Source: Pseudonocardiales bacterium (GTDB lineage: Bacteria; Actinomycetota; Actinomycetes; Mycobacteriales; QHCA01). From it: a DNA stretch of 34,930 bases. A model generated the notes under the pieces. That model searched no databases. It saw nothing but the letters and a program-made list of their open reading frames with translations, and was not told the origin of the DNA. The first letter of the stretch is position 1. The number at the start of each line of letters is the position of its first letter. The position numbers and the translations under genes were made by a program. The stretch is taken from the NCBI GenBank assembly GCA_003244095.1, contig QHCA01000422.1, forward strand, positions 15,290-50,219, in the 5' to 3' direction. This document shows positions 1-7,213 of the stretch, in pieces.

Positions 1-457
1 CCCCGTCCGAGCCGTACCCGATGAGCGGCAGCCACATCACCAGGAAGACGATGTCGGAGCCGAAGTAGTAGGGAGTCGTGTTCCAGCTTGCGGTCAGCAG
101 GAAGGTCAGCGACAGGATCGCCCCGCCGCCGGCCGCGAGGCGCGACCAGAGGCCTACCAGGGTCGCGAGGCCGACCGCGATCTCGGCGAGGGCGATCAGT
201 AGGCCGGCCGCGTCGGAGTGGTTGGCCGCGATGCCGATCAACGCGCCGATCGGGCTGGTGTGGCGGTAGCTCGCCATCTGCGCCGCCACCGACTGCGGGT
301 CGCTCGCCGCTGCGAAGTAGTGCGGGTCGGAGAGCTTCTGAAGGCAGGCGTACGTAAAGGTCACGCCGAGGAACAGCCGTTGCGGTATGAGCACCCAGCC
401 GGGGCGGCGCAGCCGTTGCCTCCAGGGCGTGTCGGCGGGCTCGCCGTCAACATTCAC
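1..457 (-). CDS. DoxX-like integral membrane protein (C-terminus beyond window)
   Basis: Partial: the reading frame runs off the left edge, leaving about 152 residues from the N-terminus. A short basic N-terminus is followed by hydrophobic segments at roughly residues 21-40, 75-98 and 103-122, with a fourth beginning near 133. The motif FTYACLQKLSDPHYF followed by a stretch ending in LIALAEIAVGLATLVGLW resembles DoxX/DoxD (TQO small subunit) family proteins, four-helix inner-membrane proteins of mostly unknown function in Actinobacteria. The start is a GTG at 457-455 preceded by a GGTGG-like ribosome site five bases away; an in-frame GTG at 466 is an alternative. The 457 GTG overlaps a TGA in another frame (GTGA), but the frame upstream does not look coding. 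The family call is from recognisable sequence style, not a search. Confidence 0.75.
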   Translation of the reverse strand, partial: MNVDGEPADTPWRQRLRRPGWVLIPQRLFLGVTFTYACLQKLSDPHYFAAASDPQSVAAQMASYRHTSPIGALIGIAANHSDAAGLLIALAEIAVGLATLVGLWSRLAAGGGAILSLTFLLTASWNTTPYYFGSDIVFLVMWLPLIGYGSDG

Positions 458-666
458 GCGATCCACCCTATTGCCCGGCCCGCAGACTCCGTGAAGGACC
501 AGTCCTCAGCATTCACCACGGCTCCCGCGTCGTCGGTCTCTCCCGGCTCCACCAGTACTACGGGAGCTGCCACCGGATGGTTCAGCTGCAGAGCATCCCG
601 GTACGTCAGGACGAGGTGGTCCCCTCCAACCGCAGCCCGTTTTGCGCAGGGTGTGAGGATCGACGG

Positions 667-900
667 ATGACACCGGAGATCCGGGCCTTCGTGGCCGCTC
701 ACCTCGACGTGCCCGCCGACCGGCTGACCGATCGGGTACTCCTCGGCGAGGAATTGGCCGTCGACTCCTTGGCGGCGATCGAGCTCGCGATGGCGCTGGA
801 GGAGGAGTTCGGCATCGGGCTGAGCGAGGACGTCATGGCCGGTGTCCACACTTACGGCGACCTCGAGCGCGTCGTGATCGCGCAGCGAGGGTCGTCCTAG
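667..900 (+). CDS. Acyl carrier protein (stand-alone phosphopantetheine carrier)
   Basis: A 77-residue acidic protein with the size and motif of a stand-alone acyl or peptidyl carrier protein. The phosphopantetheine attachment site is the serine in VDSLAAIEL (Ser34), in the usual place at the start of helix II. The following ALEEEFGIGLSED is the typical acidic helix II/III region that docks partner enzymes. It presumably carries an acyl or amino-acyl group as a thioester in the cytoplasm. The ATG at 667 was chosen because the upstream in-frame extension to 577 lacks coding-like codon use. No ligase, ketosynthase or thioesterase is adjacent, so whether it serves primary fatty-acid synthesis or a specialised pathway cannot be told. 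The AcpP of type II fatty-acid synthesis is normally inside a fab cluster, which argues for a special-purpose carrier. Confidence 0.88.
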   Translation: MTPEIRAFVAAHLDVPADRLTDRVLLGEELAVDSLAAIELAMALEEEFGIGLSEDVMAGVHTYGDLERVVIAQRGSS

Positions 901-910
901 TCGTCGCCAG

Positions 911-937
911 CTGGGGCGGCTGGGGCGGCTGGGGCGG
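911..937 (+). repeat. Three tandem copies of a 9-bp unit
   Basis: CTGGGGCGG occurs three times head to tail just after the carrier protein gene. The array overlaps the possible terminator stem. It is short and most simply explained by slippage. Confidence 0.7.
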
Positions 938-956
938 CTGTCAAGCCGTCGTCCCC
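931..956 (+). terminator. Possible hairpin terminator after the carrier protein gene
   Basis: CGGCT (935-939) pairs with AGCCG (944-948) around a GTCA loop, with flanking GGGG (931-934) and CCCC (953-956) able to extend the stem past a bulge. It lies about 30 bases after the carrier protein stop. There is no U-rich tract, as is common in GC-rich Actinobacteria, so this is only a candidate. Confidence 0.3.
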
Positions 957-987
957 AGGGGCCGTGCCGCCCACAGAATCCGTTCCG

Positions 988-1049
988 CCCTGCCTGACGG
1001 GCCGCCCCACCCGGCAGGGTCGGTGGGGCCGGCGGCGATCCGCGCCGCC
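988..1049 (+). promoter_or_regulatory. Structured 5' leader of ssb with competing hairpins
   Basis: Three perfect stems can be drawn in the 85 bases before ssb. CCCTGCC (988-994) pairs with GGCAGGG (1013-1019). GCCCCACC (1004-1011) pairs with GGTGGGGC (1022-1029). The two overlap in 1004-1019, so they cannot both form in full. A third stem, GGCGGCG (1031-1037) with CGCCGCC (1043-1049), ends 11 bases before the ribosome binding site AAGGAGGA (1061-1068). The pairing is directly visible; a regulatory role is inference, since GC-rich sequence makes chance stems likely. Confidence 0.35.
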
Positions 1050-1072
1050 GCAGTCCGTGCAAGGAGGATTTC

Positions 1073-1516
1073 GTGAACGACACGATGTTGACCGTTATCG
1101 GCAACGTGGTCGACACCCCGCAACGCCGGGTGCTCGAAGGCGGCGCGAGCGTGACCAGCTTCCGCGTCGCGTCCACCTCGCGTCGCTTCGACCGCGAGCA
1201 GAACGCCTACGTCGACCGCGACACGCTCTTCGTGCGGGTCAACTGCTGGCGCCAGCTCGGCGACAACGTGACCCGCTCGCTGGTCAAGGGCGACCCCGTC
1301 GTCGTGGTGGGGCGCTACTTCAGCCGCCGGTACGAGGTCGAGGAGCAGAAGCGCACCGCCTACGACCTGGAGGCCTACGCCATCGGCCACGACCTGTCGC
1401 GGGGCACGACGATCTACACCCGTACCCGGCCGGCGGGCGACGCCTTGGCCCCCTACGAGGTCGAGGACGAGGCGCCCGAGGTGATCGAGGCGGAGGTGCC
1501 GGCACCGGTCGGCTGA
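1073..1516 (+). CDS. ssb: Single-stranded DNA-binding protein, short paralogue type
   Basis: A 147-residue OB-fold protein. VIGNVVDTPQRRV, SFRVASTSRRFD, LFVRVNCWRQLGDNV, KGDPVVVVGRYFSRRYE and DLEAYAIGHDLSRG follow the order of SSB beta strands. It binds single-stranded DNA, normally as a tetramer. The GTG start at 1073 follows an excellent ribosome site, AAGGAGGA (1061-1068). The tail after about residue 115 is short and acidic and ends in PAPVG; the DDDIPF-like tip by which the main SSB recruits replication and repair proteins is absent. With the following ettA gene this matches the Rv2478c-type second SSB of Actinobacteria rather than the replicative SSB, which is normally encoded between rpsF and rpsR. 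A dedicated role in recombination, competence or stress is inference. Confidence 0.9.
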   Translation: MNDTMLTVIGNVVDTPQRRVLEGGASVTSFRVASTSRRFDREQNAYVDRDTLFVRVNCWRQLGDNVTRSLVKGDPVVVVGRYFSRRYEVEEQKRTAYDLEAYAIGHDLSRGTTIYTRTRPAGDALAPYEVEDEAPEVIEAEVPAPVG

Positions 1517-1604
1517 GGGCTCGGCCGGGCGAGCGGAATGCGGGCCGGTGCCGGTGTGCTGAGACACTGGTGGGGACATCACTTCAGCTAAGGAAACCCA
1601 GCCA

Positions 1605-3287
1605 GTGGCTCAGTACATCTACACGATGCGCAAGGTACGCAAGGCGCACGGCGACAAGGTCATTCTCGACGACGTGACGCTGGCGTTCCTTCCCGGCGCC
1701 AAGATCGGCGTGGTCGGGCCCAACGGGGCCGGCAAGTCGACGGTGCTCAAGATCATGGCGGGCATGGACCAGGCCTCCAACGGTGACGCGACGCTCAGCC
1801 CCGGCTACACCGTCGGCCTCCTAGAGCAGGAGCCGGCACTGACCGAGGACAAAAACGTCCGCGACAACGTCGAGGAGGCCGTCGCGCCCACCCGCGATCT
1901 GCTGGCCAAGTTCGAGGCCGTCAGCGCCAAAATGGGCGAGCCCGACGCCGACTTCGACGTGCTGCTCGCCGAGCAGGGCGAGCTCATGGAGCAGATCGAG
2001 CACGTCGGTGCCTGGGAGCTCGACTCGCAGATCGAGATGGCGATGGACGCGTTGCGCTGCCCTGCCGGCGACGCCGACGTGGCGACGCTGTCCGGTGGCG
2101 AGCGGCGCCGCGTGGCCCTGTGCAAGTTGCTCCTGCAGCAGCCGGACCTGCTTTTGCTCGACGAGCCGACCAACCACCTCGACGCCGAGAGCGTGCTCTG
2201 GCTCGAGCAACACCTGGCCAAATACCCCGGTACGGTGCTTGCGGTCACCCACGACCGCTACTTCCTCGACAACGTGGCAGAGTGGATCCTCGAGCTCGAC
2301 CGCGGCCGCGCGTACCCGTACGAAGGCAACTACACGACCTACCTCGAGGCCAAGCAGGCCCGGCTCAAGGTCGAGGGTGCCAAGGACGCCAAGCGGCAGC
2401 GGCAACTTCTCCAGGAGCTCGAGTGGGTGCGATCCAGCCCCAAGGCCCGGCAGGCCAAGAGCAAGGCTCGGCTGCAGCGCTACGAGGAGATGGCCACCGA
2501 GGCCGAGCGTGGCCGCAAGATGGACTTCGAAGAGATCCAGATCCCGCCGGGCCCCCGGCTGGGCAACCTCGTCATCGAGTCCAAGGGGCTGACCAAGGGT
2601 TTCGGCGACCGGTCCCTGATGGCCGACCTGTCCTTCTCACTGCCGCGAGGTGGCATCGTCGGCGTCATCGGCCCCAACGGGGTGGGCAAGACCACGCTGT
2701 TCAAGATGATCATCGCCGAGGAGCACCCGGATGCCGGCGATCTCACGATCGGCGAGACCGTCAAGATCTCCTACGTCGACCAGGGCCGCTCCCAGCTCGC
2801 CGGTGACAAGACCATCTTCGAGGCGATCTCTGACGGTCTCGACCACATCAAGGTCGGCAGTCGTGAGATGCCGTCGCGGGCCTATGTGGGCACTTTTGGC
2901 TTCAAGGGGCCAGACCAGCAGAAGCCGGTGAAGGTGCTCTCCGGCGGGGAGCGCAACCGGCTCAACCTGGCGCTCACGCTCAAGCACGGCGGCAACGTGC
3001 TGCTGCTCGACGAGCCGACCAACGACCTCGACGTCGAGACTCTGCAGTCGCTGGAGCAGGCGCTGCTGGAGTTCCCCGGCTGTGCCGTGATCACCAGTCA
3101 CGACCGGTGGTTCCTCGACCGCGTGGCGACGCACATCCTCGCGTGGGAGGGCACGGACAGCCACCCTGACCGGTGGTTCTGGTTCGAGGGCAATTTCGAG
3201 GACTACGAGCGCAACAAGATCGAGCGGCTCGGCCCCGATGCCGCCCGCCCGCACCGGGTCACCTACCGCAAGCTCACCCGCGACTGA
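1605..3287 (+). CDS. ettA: Energy-dependent translational throttle protein EttA (ABC-F ATPase)
   Basis: A 560-residue soluble ABC-F protein with two nucleotide-binding domains and no membrane segments. Domain 1 has Walker A GPNGAGKST (38-46), signature LSGGE (162-166) and Walker B with Asp186-Glu187. Domain 2 has GPNGVGKTT (356-364), LSGGERNR, and Asp469-Glu470. The linker between the domains, about residues 240-320, is rich in Arg and Lys and fits the P-site tRNA interaction motif. EttA binds the ribosomal E site and gates the first elongation step according to the ADP/ATP ratio. MAQYIYTM at the N-terminus and length near 555 fit EttA rather than other ABC-F types. The GTG start at 1605 follows a TAAGGA site about ten bases upstream. 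It lies 88 bases after ssb, the same pairing as in mycobacteria (from memory). Confidence 0.95.
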   Translation: MAQYIYTMRKVRKAHGDKVILDDVTLAFLPGAKIGVVGPNGAGKSTVLKIMAGMDQASNGDATLSPGYTVGLLEQEPALTEDKNVRDNVEEAVAPTRDLLAKFEAVSAKMGEPDADFDVLLAEQGELMEQIEHVGAWELDSQIEMAMDALRCPAGDADVATLSGGERRRVALCKLLLQQPDLLLLDEPTNHLDAESVLWLEQHLAKYPGTVLAVTHDRYFLDNVAEWILELDRGRAYPYEGNYTTYLEAKQARLKVEGAKDAKRQRQLLQELEWVRSSPKARQAKSKARLQRYEEMATEAERGRKMDFEEIQIPPGPRLGNLVIESKGLTKGFGDRSLMADLSFSLPRGGIVGVIGPNGVGKTTLFKMIIAEEHPDAGDLTIGETVKISYVDQGRSQLAGDKTIFEAISDGLDHIKVGSREMPSRAYVGTFGFKGPDQQKPVKVLSGGERNRLNLALTLKHGGNVLLLDEPTNDLDVETLQSLEQALLEFPGCAVITSHDRWFLDRVATHILAWEGTDSHPDRWFWFEGNFEDYERNKIERLGPDAARPHRVTYRKLTRD

Positions 3288-3300
3288 GGCGGGCGGCCGG

Positions 3301-3693
3301 TCACTGCGTCTGACGGTTCTGCAGGCTGAAGGCCGCTGATTCGAGGTAGTCCCACAAGGCTGTGGCGTACTCCACGGGGAGCTCCAGAGAGTCGACCGCG
3401 GAGCGCATGTGCGACAGCCAGGCAACCCTCTCGCGCTCGCCGATGGCGAACGGCACGTGTCGCAGCCGCAGCCGTGGATGACCGCGCTGCTCGGAATAGG
3501 TACGGGGACCGCCCCAGTACTGGGCGAGGAACATCGTGAGCCGGTCCTGCGCCGCGGACAGGTCCTCGTCGGGGTACAGCGGCCGAAGCACCGGGTCGGT
3601 GGCGACGCCGGCGTAGAAGTCCGACACCAGCCGCCGGAAGGTCTCCTCCCCGCCCACGGCGTCGTAGAAGGTCCGCGCTGCTGGCTCGGTCAC
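3301..3693 (-). CDS. glbO: Group II truncated haemoglobin (trHbO)
   Basis: A 130-residue 2-on-2 globin. Visible markers of group II are FY with Tyr27 (position B10), the proximal haem ligand His79 in LRHVPFAI, and Trp92 (position G8) in VAWLSHM. The E-helix region [17 protein letters not shown] is characteristic of the family. TrHbO binds oxygen with high affinity in the cytoplasm and has been linked to oxygen handling, peroxide turnover and respiration in mycobacteria. The GTG start at 3693 is preceded by GGGAGGA at a good distance; a longer in-frame reading upstream merely translates the repeat array and is rejected. The gene converges with ettA across a 13-base gap, with no obvious terminator hairpin between them. 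Confidence 0.93.
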   Translation of the reverse strand: MTEPAARTFYDAVGGEETFRRLVSDFYAGVATDPVLRPLYPDEDLSAAQDRLTMFLAQYWGGPRTYSEQRGHPRLRLRHVPFAIGERERVAWLSHMRSAVDSLELPVEYATALWDYLESAAFSLQNRQTQ

Positions 3694-3745
3694 CCGTCCA
3701 TCCTCCCATCGGCCGCACCAGCGCCGCTCGCGCGTGGAGTCACCC

Positions 3746-3854
3746 GCCAATCCAGCGTCTTCCCGGAAGTTGTCGCTTTCGCGGGCGCCAATCCAGCGTC
3801 TTCCCGGAAGTCGTTGCTTTCGCGGGCGCCAATCCAACGTCTTCCCGGAAGTTG
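3746..3854. repeat. 41-bp direct tandem repeat, about 2.7 copies
   Basis: Units begin with GCCAATCCA at 3746, 3787 and 3828, an exact 41-base period. Each contains GTCTTCCCGGAAGT; the first two continue to CTTTCGCGGGC, and the third breaks off near the GNAT stop codon at 3855. Copies differ by only a few bases. The array fills the gap between the GNAT gene and glbO. There are no spacers, so it is not a CRISPR. The same unit occurs in inverted arrangement at 11376-11463, which shows a dispersed repeat family rather than a local slippage product. Confidence 0.9.
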
Positions 3855-4421
3855 TCAGTTCGGCGGCGGCCCGCGATGCTCCATCCCTGCGACGTCGCCG
3901 GGGCGCAGGCGGAAGAGTTCCAGGTGTGCGTCGTAGTAGTCGTCGGTCTGCCCCAGGTGGGTCATCCCGATGCGGCGAGCGGTGGCCATCGACCGCTCGT
4001 TGTCGGTCCGCACGACCGCGTAGACCGCGTCGAGGCCGGCGGCGAAGCCGCGCTCGGCCGCCGCCGTGCCGGCCTCGGTCGCATAGCCGTGGCCCCACTG
4101 GTCCGGTCGCAGGTGCCAGCCGATCTCGATCTCGCTCTGGCCCGGCGGCAGCGGCTTGAGCAGGACCGCGCCGATCGGCGCGGTCCTCGCCCGCAGCGTG
4201 AGCGCCCAGAAGCCGAAGGCAGGGTCCTGGCCGATCGGCGGCGGCGCCATCCAGCGGGTCACCCGCTCCCGCATCTGGTCGACGGAGGTGACCGGCGTGG
4301 GGGCGGAGCCGAGCCAGCGCGTGACCTCCCAGTGCCGGTAGATCTCGTAGGCCGCCTCGGCGTCGTCGGAGCGCCATTGCCGCACGGCGAGACGGCCGGT
4401 GGTGAAGACGTCCGCGGGCAT
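3855..4421 (-). CDS. GNAT acetyltransferase, RimJ/RimL-like
   Basis: A 188-residue GNAT N-acetyltransferase of the RimJ/RimL type: [25 protein letters not shown] at the N-terminus, [20 protein letters not shown] and [33 protein letters not shown], where QWGHGYA is the acetyl-CoA pyrophosphate-binding loop. [24 protein letters not shown] is the usual C-terminal strand-helix. It probably acetylates an N-terminal amine or a small amine in the cytoplasm; the substrate is unknown. The ATG at 4421 lies two bases after the stop of the upstream GNAT gene, so the two are surely co-translated. Its own stop codon abuts the 41-bp repeat array. Confidence 0.85.
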   Translation of the reverse strand: MPADVFTTGRLAVRQWRSDDAEAAYEIYRHWEVTRWLGSAPTPVTSVDQMRERVTRWMAPPPIGQDPAFGFWALTLRARTAPIGAVLLKPLPPGQSEIEIGWHLRPDQWGHGYATEAGTAAAERGFAAGLDAVYAVVRTDNERSMATARRIGMTHLGQTDDYYDAHLELFRLRPGDVAGMEHRGPPPN

Positions 4422-4423
4422 CG

Positions 4424-5392
4424 TCAATGGCCGATCATCCGGTGCAGGCGCAGGAACGCCGGCCGGAAGCCGAGCCGGGCCCAAGCGCGCGAGGACAGCA
4501 GGTTGCTCGCCCGCCAGTCGGTGACAGCGGCGGGATAGCCGGCCGAAGCCGCCCAGTGCAGCACCGTCCGGCCCAGCGCCTGGCCGACGCCGGTGCCACG
4601 GGCCTGCGGAAGTACGGCGGCGAAGCCGAGGAATCCGGCGCGCGCCGGCCGGATGAGGCTGGTGTTGCTACGGGAGACGCGCACGTCGCACCCGACGCCC
4701 GAGCCGACCACTACCCCGTCCCGCTCGGCCACGAACGTGGCGTAGTCGGCGTCATCGATCGACTCCTCCCACTCGGCGATGATCTCGTCCAGGGTCGAGG
4801 TCGGGCCGCTGGAGAACACCGGGGAACGGGCCTGGTGCTCCGGCAGCGACAGTTCCAGCGCGGCCAGTGCGGGGATATCGTCGGGCGCCGCCCGGCGGAT
4901 CGTGACGCCGGCCGGCGCCGGTGTCCCCGCGGACGTGGTCTCTCGTACGGCGTGGACCTGCTGTTGACCGAAACCGAGCCGGAACCACGCGTCCACGAGT
5001 GCGGGATCCGTAGCCGGCACGAGCGCGTAGTGCGCCGTCCTGCCGTCGGCGGCCCAGCGCCGGGCTGCCACCGCGTAGAGGTCGCGGATGGTCTCCGCCG
5101 CCGCCACGGCGTGACCGGCGGGTGTCACCCAGATGTTGGGCCCCCAGATCCCGTTGGGGCTGGGTACCCCGATCAGGTAGCCCTCGGCACGGCCACCGGC
5201 GAGCGCGACTGCCCCGGATGCGTCCGGGCCGCTCCACAGCTCCGCGATCTCCTCGCGGGCCGCCGCCGGGTCCTCGTAGCGGGCGTCGAGCAGGGGCTCG
5301 GCGCGCCGGTGGACCGCATGCCGCGCGGCGAGCAGGTCCGCCGCCGCATCGAGATCGGCCTCCTCGAACGGCCTGATCTCCAAGCGGGGCAC
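4424..5392 (-). CDS. Tandem-domain GNAT acetyltransferase
   Basis: A 322-residue protein with two GNAT-like halves. The N-terminal half (about 1-155) begins [22 protein letters not shown] and is degenerate, without a clear acetyl-CoA loop. The C-terminal half (about 160-322) begins [18 protein letters not shown] and has a good loop, [18 protein letters not shown], followed by [26 protein letters not shown]. Such duplicated GNATs are common in Actinobacteria, with one active and one structural half. The substrate is unknown. The start is a GTG at 5392; a weak ribosome site makes this moderately sure. It lies upstream of the RimJ-like gene in one operon. Confidence 0.8.
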   Translation of the reverse strand: MPRLEIRPFEEADLDAAADLLAARHAVHRRAEPLLDARYEDPAAAREEIAELWSGPDASGAVALAGGRAEGYLIGVPSPNGIWGPNIWVTPAGHAVAAAETIRDLYAVAARRWAADGRTAHYALVPATDPALVDAWFRLGFGQQQVHAVRETTSAGTPAPAGVTIRRAAPDDIPALAALELSLPEHQARSPVFSSGPTSTLDEIIAEWEESIDDADYATFVAERDGVVVGSGVGCDVRVSRSNTSLIRPARAGFLGFAAVLPQARGTGVGQALGRTVLHWAASAGYPAAVTDWRASNLLSSRAWARLGFRPAFLRLHRMIGH

Positions 5393-5494
5393 GACGGCTG
5401 ACGCTATCGGCCGGTGCGACCCGCTGCCAGCGGTTTCATCGCCCCGCCGGCGACGCGGACAACACCCACGTCGTGATCAGCGGTGGCGCGGGGT

Positions 5495-6559
5495 CTACTT
5501 CTCGCTAGGCGGCACCTCGAGCGGCGGGGCGGGGGTGGGGGTGCCGCCGGCGATCAGCATCGTGCCAGGCGGGTACGGCAGGTCGATCCGCTCGGAGTCG
5601 AAGCGCTCCTTGATGCGCCCCCGTAGCTCCCGGGCCACCGGGGCCTGCTGCTCCGGCTTGGTCTTCACCATGAGGCGCAGCGCCACGCCCTCCCTGCTCA
5701 TGGTCTCGACACCGGTGACGGCCGGCTCCTCGATGATCAGGTCGGCGTACTCCGGGTCGTGCCAGACCTCGTCGGCCACCTCCTTGAGCACCTCGCGGGC
5801 GCGGCGCAGGTCGGCGGTGTACGCGACCGGCACGTCGATGATCGCCCGCGACCAGCCCTGGCTCTTGTTGCCCACCCGCAGGATCTCGCCGTTGCGGACG
5901 TACCAGACCACGCCCACGTCATCACGCAGTCGCGTCGTGCGCAGCCCGACCGCCTCGACGGTCCCCGTCGCCTCGCCGACGTCGATCACATCGCCCACGC
6001 CGTACTGATCCTCGAGGATCATGAACATGCCGGACAGGAAGTCCTTGACCAGGTTCTGCGCGCCGAAGCCGACCGCGACGCCCACGATGCCAGCGCTGGC
6101 GATGAGGGGCGCCAGGTTGATCCCGACCTCGCCCAGCATGAGCATGAAGGCGATCACGCCGATCACCGCCGAGGCGATGCTGCGCAGCACCGACCCGATC
6201 GTCGCGGCCCGCTGGCGCCGTCGCTCCGATGTCAGCGGGCCCACGTCGAGATGCTCCGCCGCCCGGTCGCGCAACGGGCGCAGCACGTTCGGCACCTTCG
6301 ACTCCGAGGTGGTGGTGATGAAGCGGTTGATCACGCGGTGAGCGAGGAAGCGGATCACGAAGGCGCCGACGGCGATGAACAGGATCTGCAGGGGCTTGGC
6401 GATGAGCCAGTCGGCGCTGCTGGCCAGCCAGCCCTGCTTGGTCACCCGGTAGACGAACTCGCAGAGCGTTCCGGGCTCGGAAACACATGACGGCTTGGCG
6501 GCGAGCAACGCGTGGGCACCGGTCTGCAGGGTGGGAGTCACCCCTCCTTGGTAGCGCAT
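5495..6559 (-). CDS. Small-conductance mechanosensitive channel, MscS family
   Basis: A 354-residue membrane protein. Three hydrophobic helices are visible at about 51-76, 122-145 and 149-170. The last is the pore helix, Gly/Ala-rich, running into GFGAQNLVKDFLSGMFMILEDQYGVGDVI, the family's hallmark. The beta domain follows (TGTVEAVGLRTTRLRDDVGVVWYVRNGEI) and then the C-terminal alpha-beta domain. MscS channels in the cytoplasmic membrane open on osmotic downshock and release solutes. The ATG at 6559 is used; a GTG at 6541 is possible but its AAGGAG lies too close. A proline-rich tail (TPAPPLEVPPSEK) ends the protein. It is divergent from the HNH gene. Confidence 0.92.
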   Translation of the reverse strand: MRYQGGVTPTLQTGAHALLAAKPSCVSEPGTLCEFVYRVTKQGWLASSADWLIAKPLQILFIAVGAFVIRFLAHRVINRFITTTSESKVPNVLRPLRDRAAEHLDVGPLTSERRRQRAATIGSVLRSIASAVIGVIAFMLMLGEVGINLAPLIASAGIVGVAVGFGAQNLVKDFLSGMFMILEDQYGVGDVIDVGEATGTVEAVGLRTTRLRDDVGVVWYVRNGEILRVGNKSQGWSRAIIDVPVAYTADLRRAREVLKEVADEVWHDPEYADLIIEEPAVTGVETMSREGVALRLMVKTKPEQQAPVARELRGRIKERFDSERIDLPYPPGTMLIAGGTPTPAPPLEVPPSEK

Positions 6560-6636
6560 CGGGTCGCGGTCCTTGCCAAGGGGCGTGCCAAATCGGTTTC
6601 CGTCGGCCAGACTGTGCTCTGTCGGAGGTGAGCTGG

Positions 6637-7155
6637 GTGGCCCGGTCGGTCGTGGCGCTGGTTCTCAATGCGACGTACGAGCCACTGTGCGTCGTGCCGG
6701 TGCGCCGTGCCGTCGTCCTGGTGCTCACCGCCAAGGCCGTGGCCGTCGAGCCCGGCGAGGGCACCCTGCACAGCGTCACCCGCGCCATCCGGGTCCCCGC
6801 GGTCGTCCGGCTGACCCACTTCGTCCGCGTTCCCTACCGCGCTCAGGTGCCGCTCACCCGCAAGGCGGTCTTCGCCCGTGACGGGCATCGCTGCGTCTAC
6901 TGCGGGGCCGCGGCGACCAGCATCGACCACGTGGTGCCGCGTTCGCGTGGCGGCACGCACACCTGGGACAACGTCGTGGCCGCCTGCAGCCGCTGCAACC
7001 ATGCCAAGGCCGACCGTTCCGTGGCCGAGTTGGGCTGGCCGCTCGGCGTCCTGCCGCACGCCCCCAAGGGCATGGCATGGCGCGTCCTCGGGCACCGCAG
7101 CATCGACCCGCGCTGGAAGCCCTACCTCGGCGACACGGAGTCGGCCACGGCCTGA
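6637..7155 (+). CDS. HNH endonuclease family protein (Rv2469c type)
   Basis: A 172-residue protein. An N-terminal segment (VVALVLNATYEPLCVVPVRRAVVLVLTAKA) typical of this actinobacterial and cyanobacterial subgroup is followed by the nuclease module: CVYCG, then SIDHVVPRSRGGTHTWDNVVAACSRCN with HAKADR. The two CxxC pairs bind zinc, and the DH...N...H residues form the beta-beta-alpha metal site. DNA or RNA cleavage is expected from the family, but no physiological role is known for this subgroup. GTG 6637 was chosen because GGAGG sits eight bases upstream; a longer reading from 6487 overlaps the divergent channel gene. Confidence 0.88.
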   Translation: MARSVVALVLNATYEPLCVVPVRRAVVLVLTAKAVAVEPGEGTLHSVTRAIRVPAVVRLTHFVRVPYRAQVPLTRKAVFARDGHRCVYCGAAATSIDHVVPRSRGGTHTWDNVVAACSRCNHAKADRSVAELGWPLGVLPHAPKGMAWRVLGHRSIDPRWKPYLGDTESATA

Positions 7156-7180
7156 ATCGGCCTGAATCGGCCTGAGTCGG
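7151..7180 (+). repeat. Three tandem 10-bp units spanning the HNH stop codon
   Basis: CCTGAATCGG occurs at 7151 and 7161, with CCTGAGTCGG at 7171. The first unit contains the stop codon (TGA at 7153), so the duplication lies essentially downstream of the gene. CGGCC/GGCCG around 7168-7183 can form a weak hairpin. Confidence 0.65.
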
Positions 7181-7200
7181 CCGATCCGCCGCCGCTCGGC

Positions 7201-7213
7201 TAGCGTGCTGCCA
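7201..7213 (+). promoter_or_regulatory. Likely leaderless promoter of the amidase gene
   Basis: TAGCGT at 7201-7206 fits the actinobacterial -10 pattern TANNNT, and exactly seven bases separate it from ATG 7214. This is the geometry of a leaderless transcript that starts at the initiation codon. No -35 match is evident and there is no ribosome site before ATG 7214. Confidence 0.45.

Noticed and set aside
454-1176. A 240-codon minus-strand frame opposite the carrier protein and ssb, ending in a GTGA overlap with the DoxX-like start
   Set aside because: Most of it is antisense to ssb and the carrier protein; the 457-660 part has AT-rich wobble bases unlike genes here. The GTGA overlap is probably chance.
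3746-3854. CRISPR array
   Set aside because: Units are contiguous with a 41-base period and no unique spacers, and there are no cas genes.
3694-4377. Long N-terminal extension of glbO
   Set aside because: It translates the 41-bp repeats and antisense of the GNAT gene; the globin fold begins just after the GTG at 3693, which has a good ribosome site.
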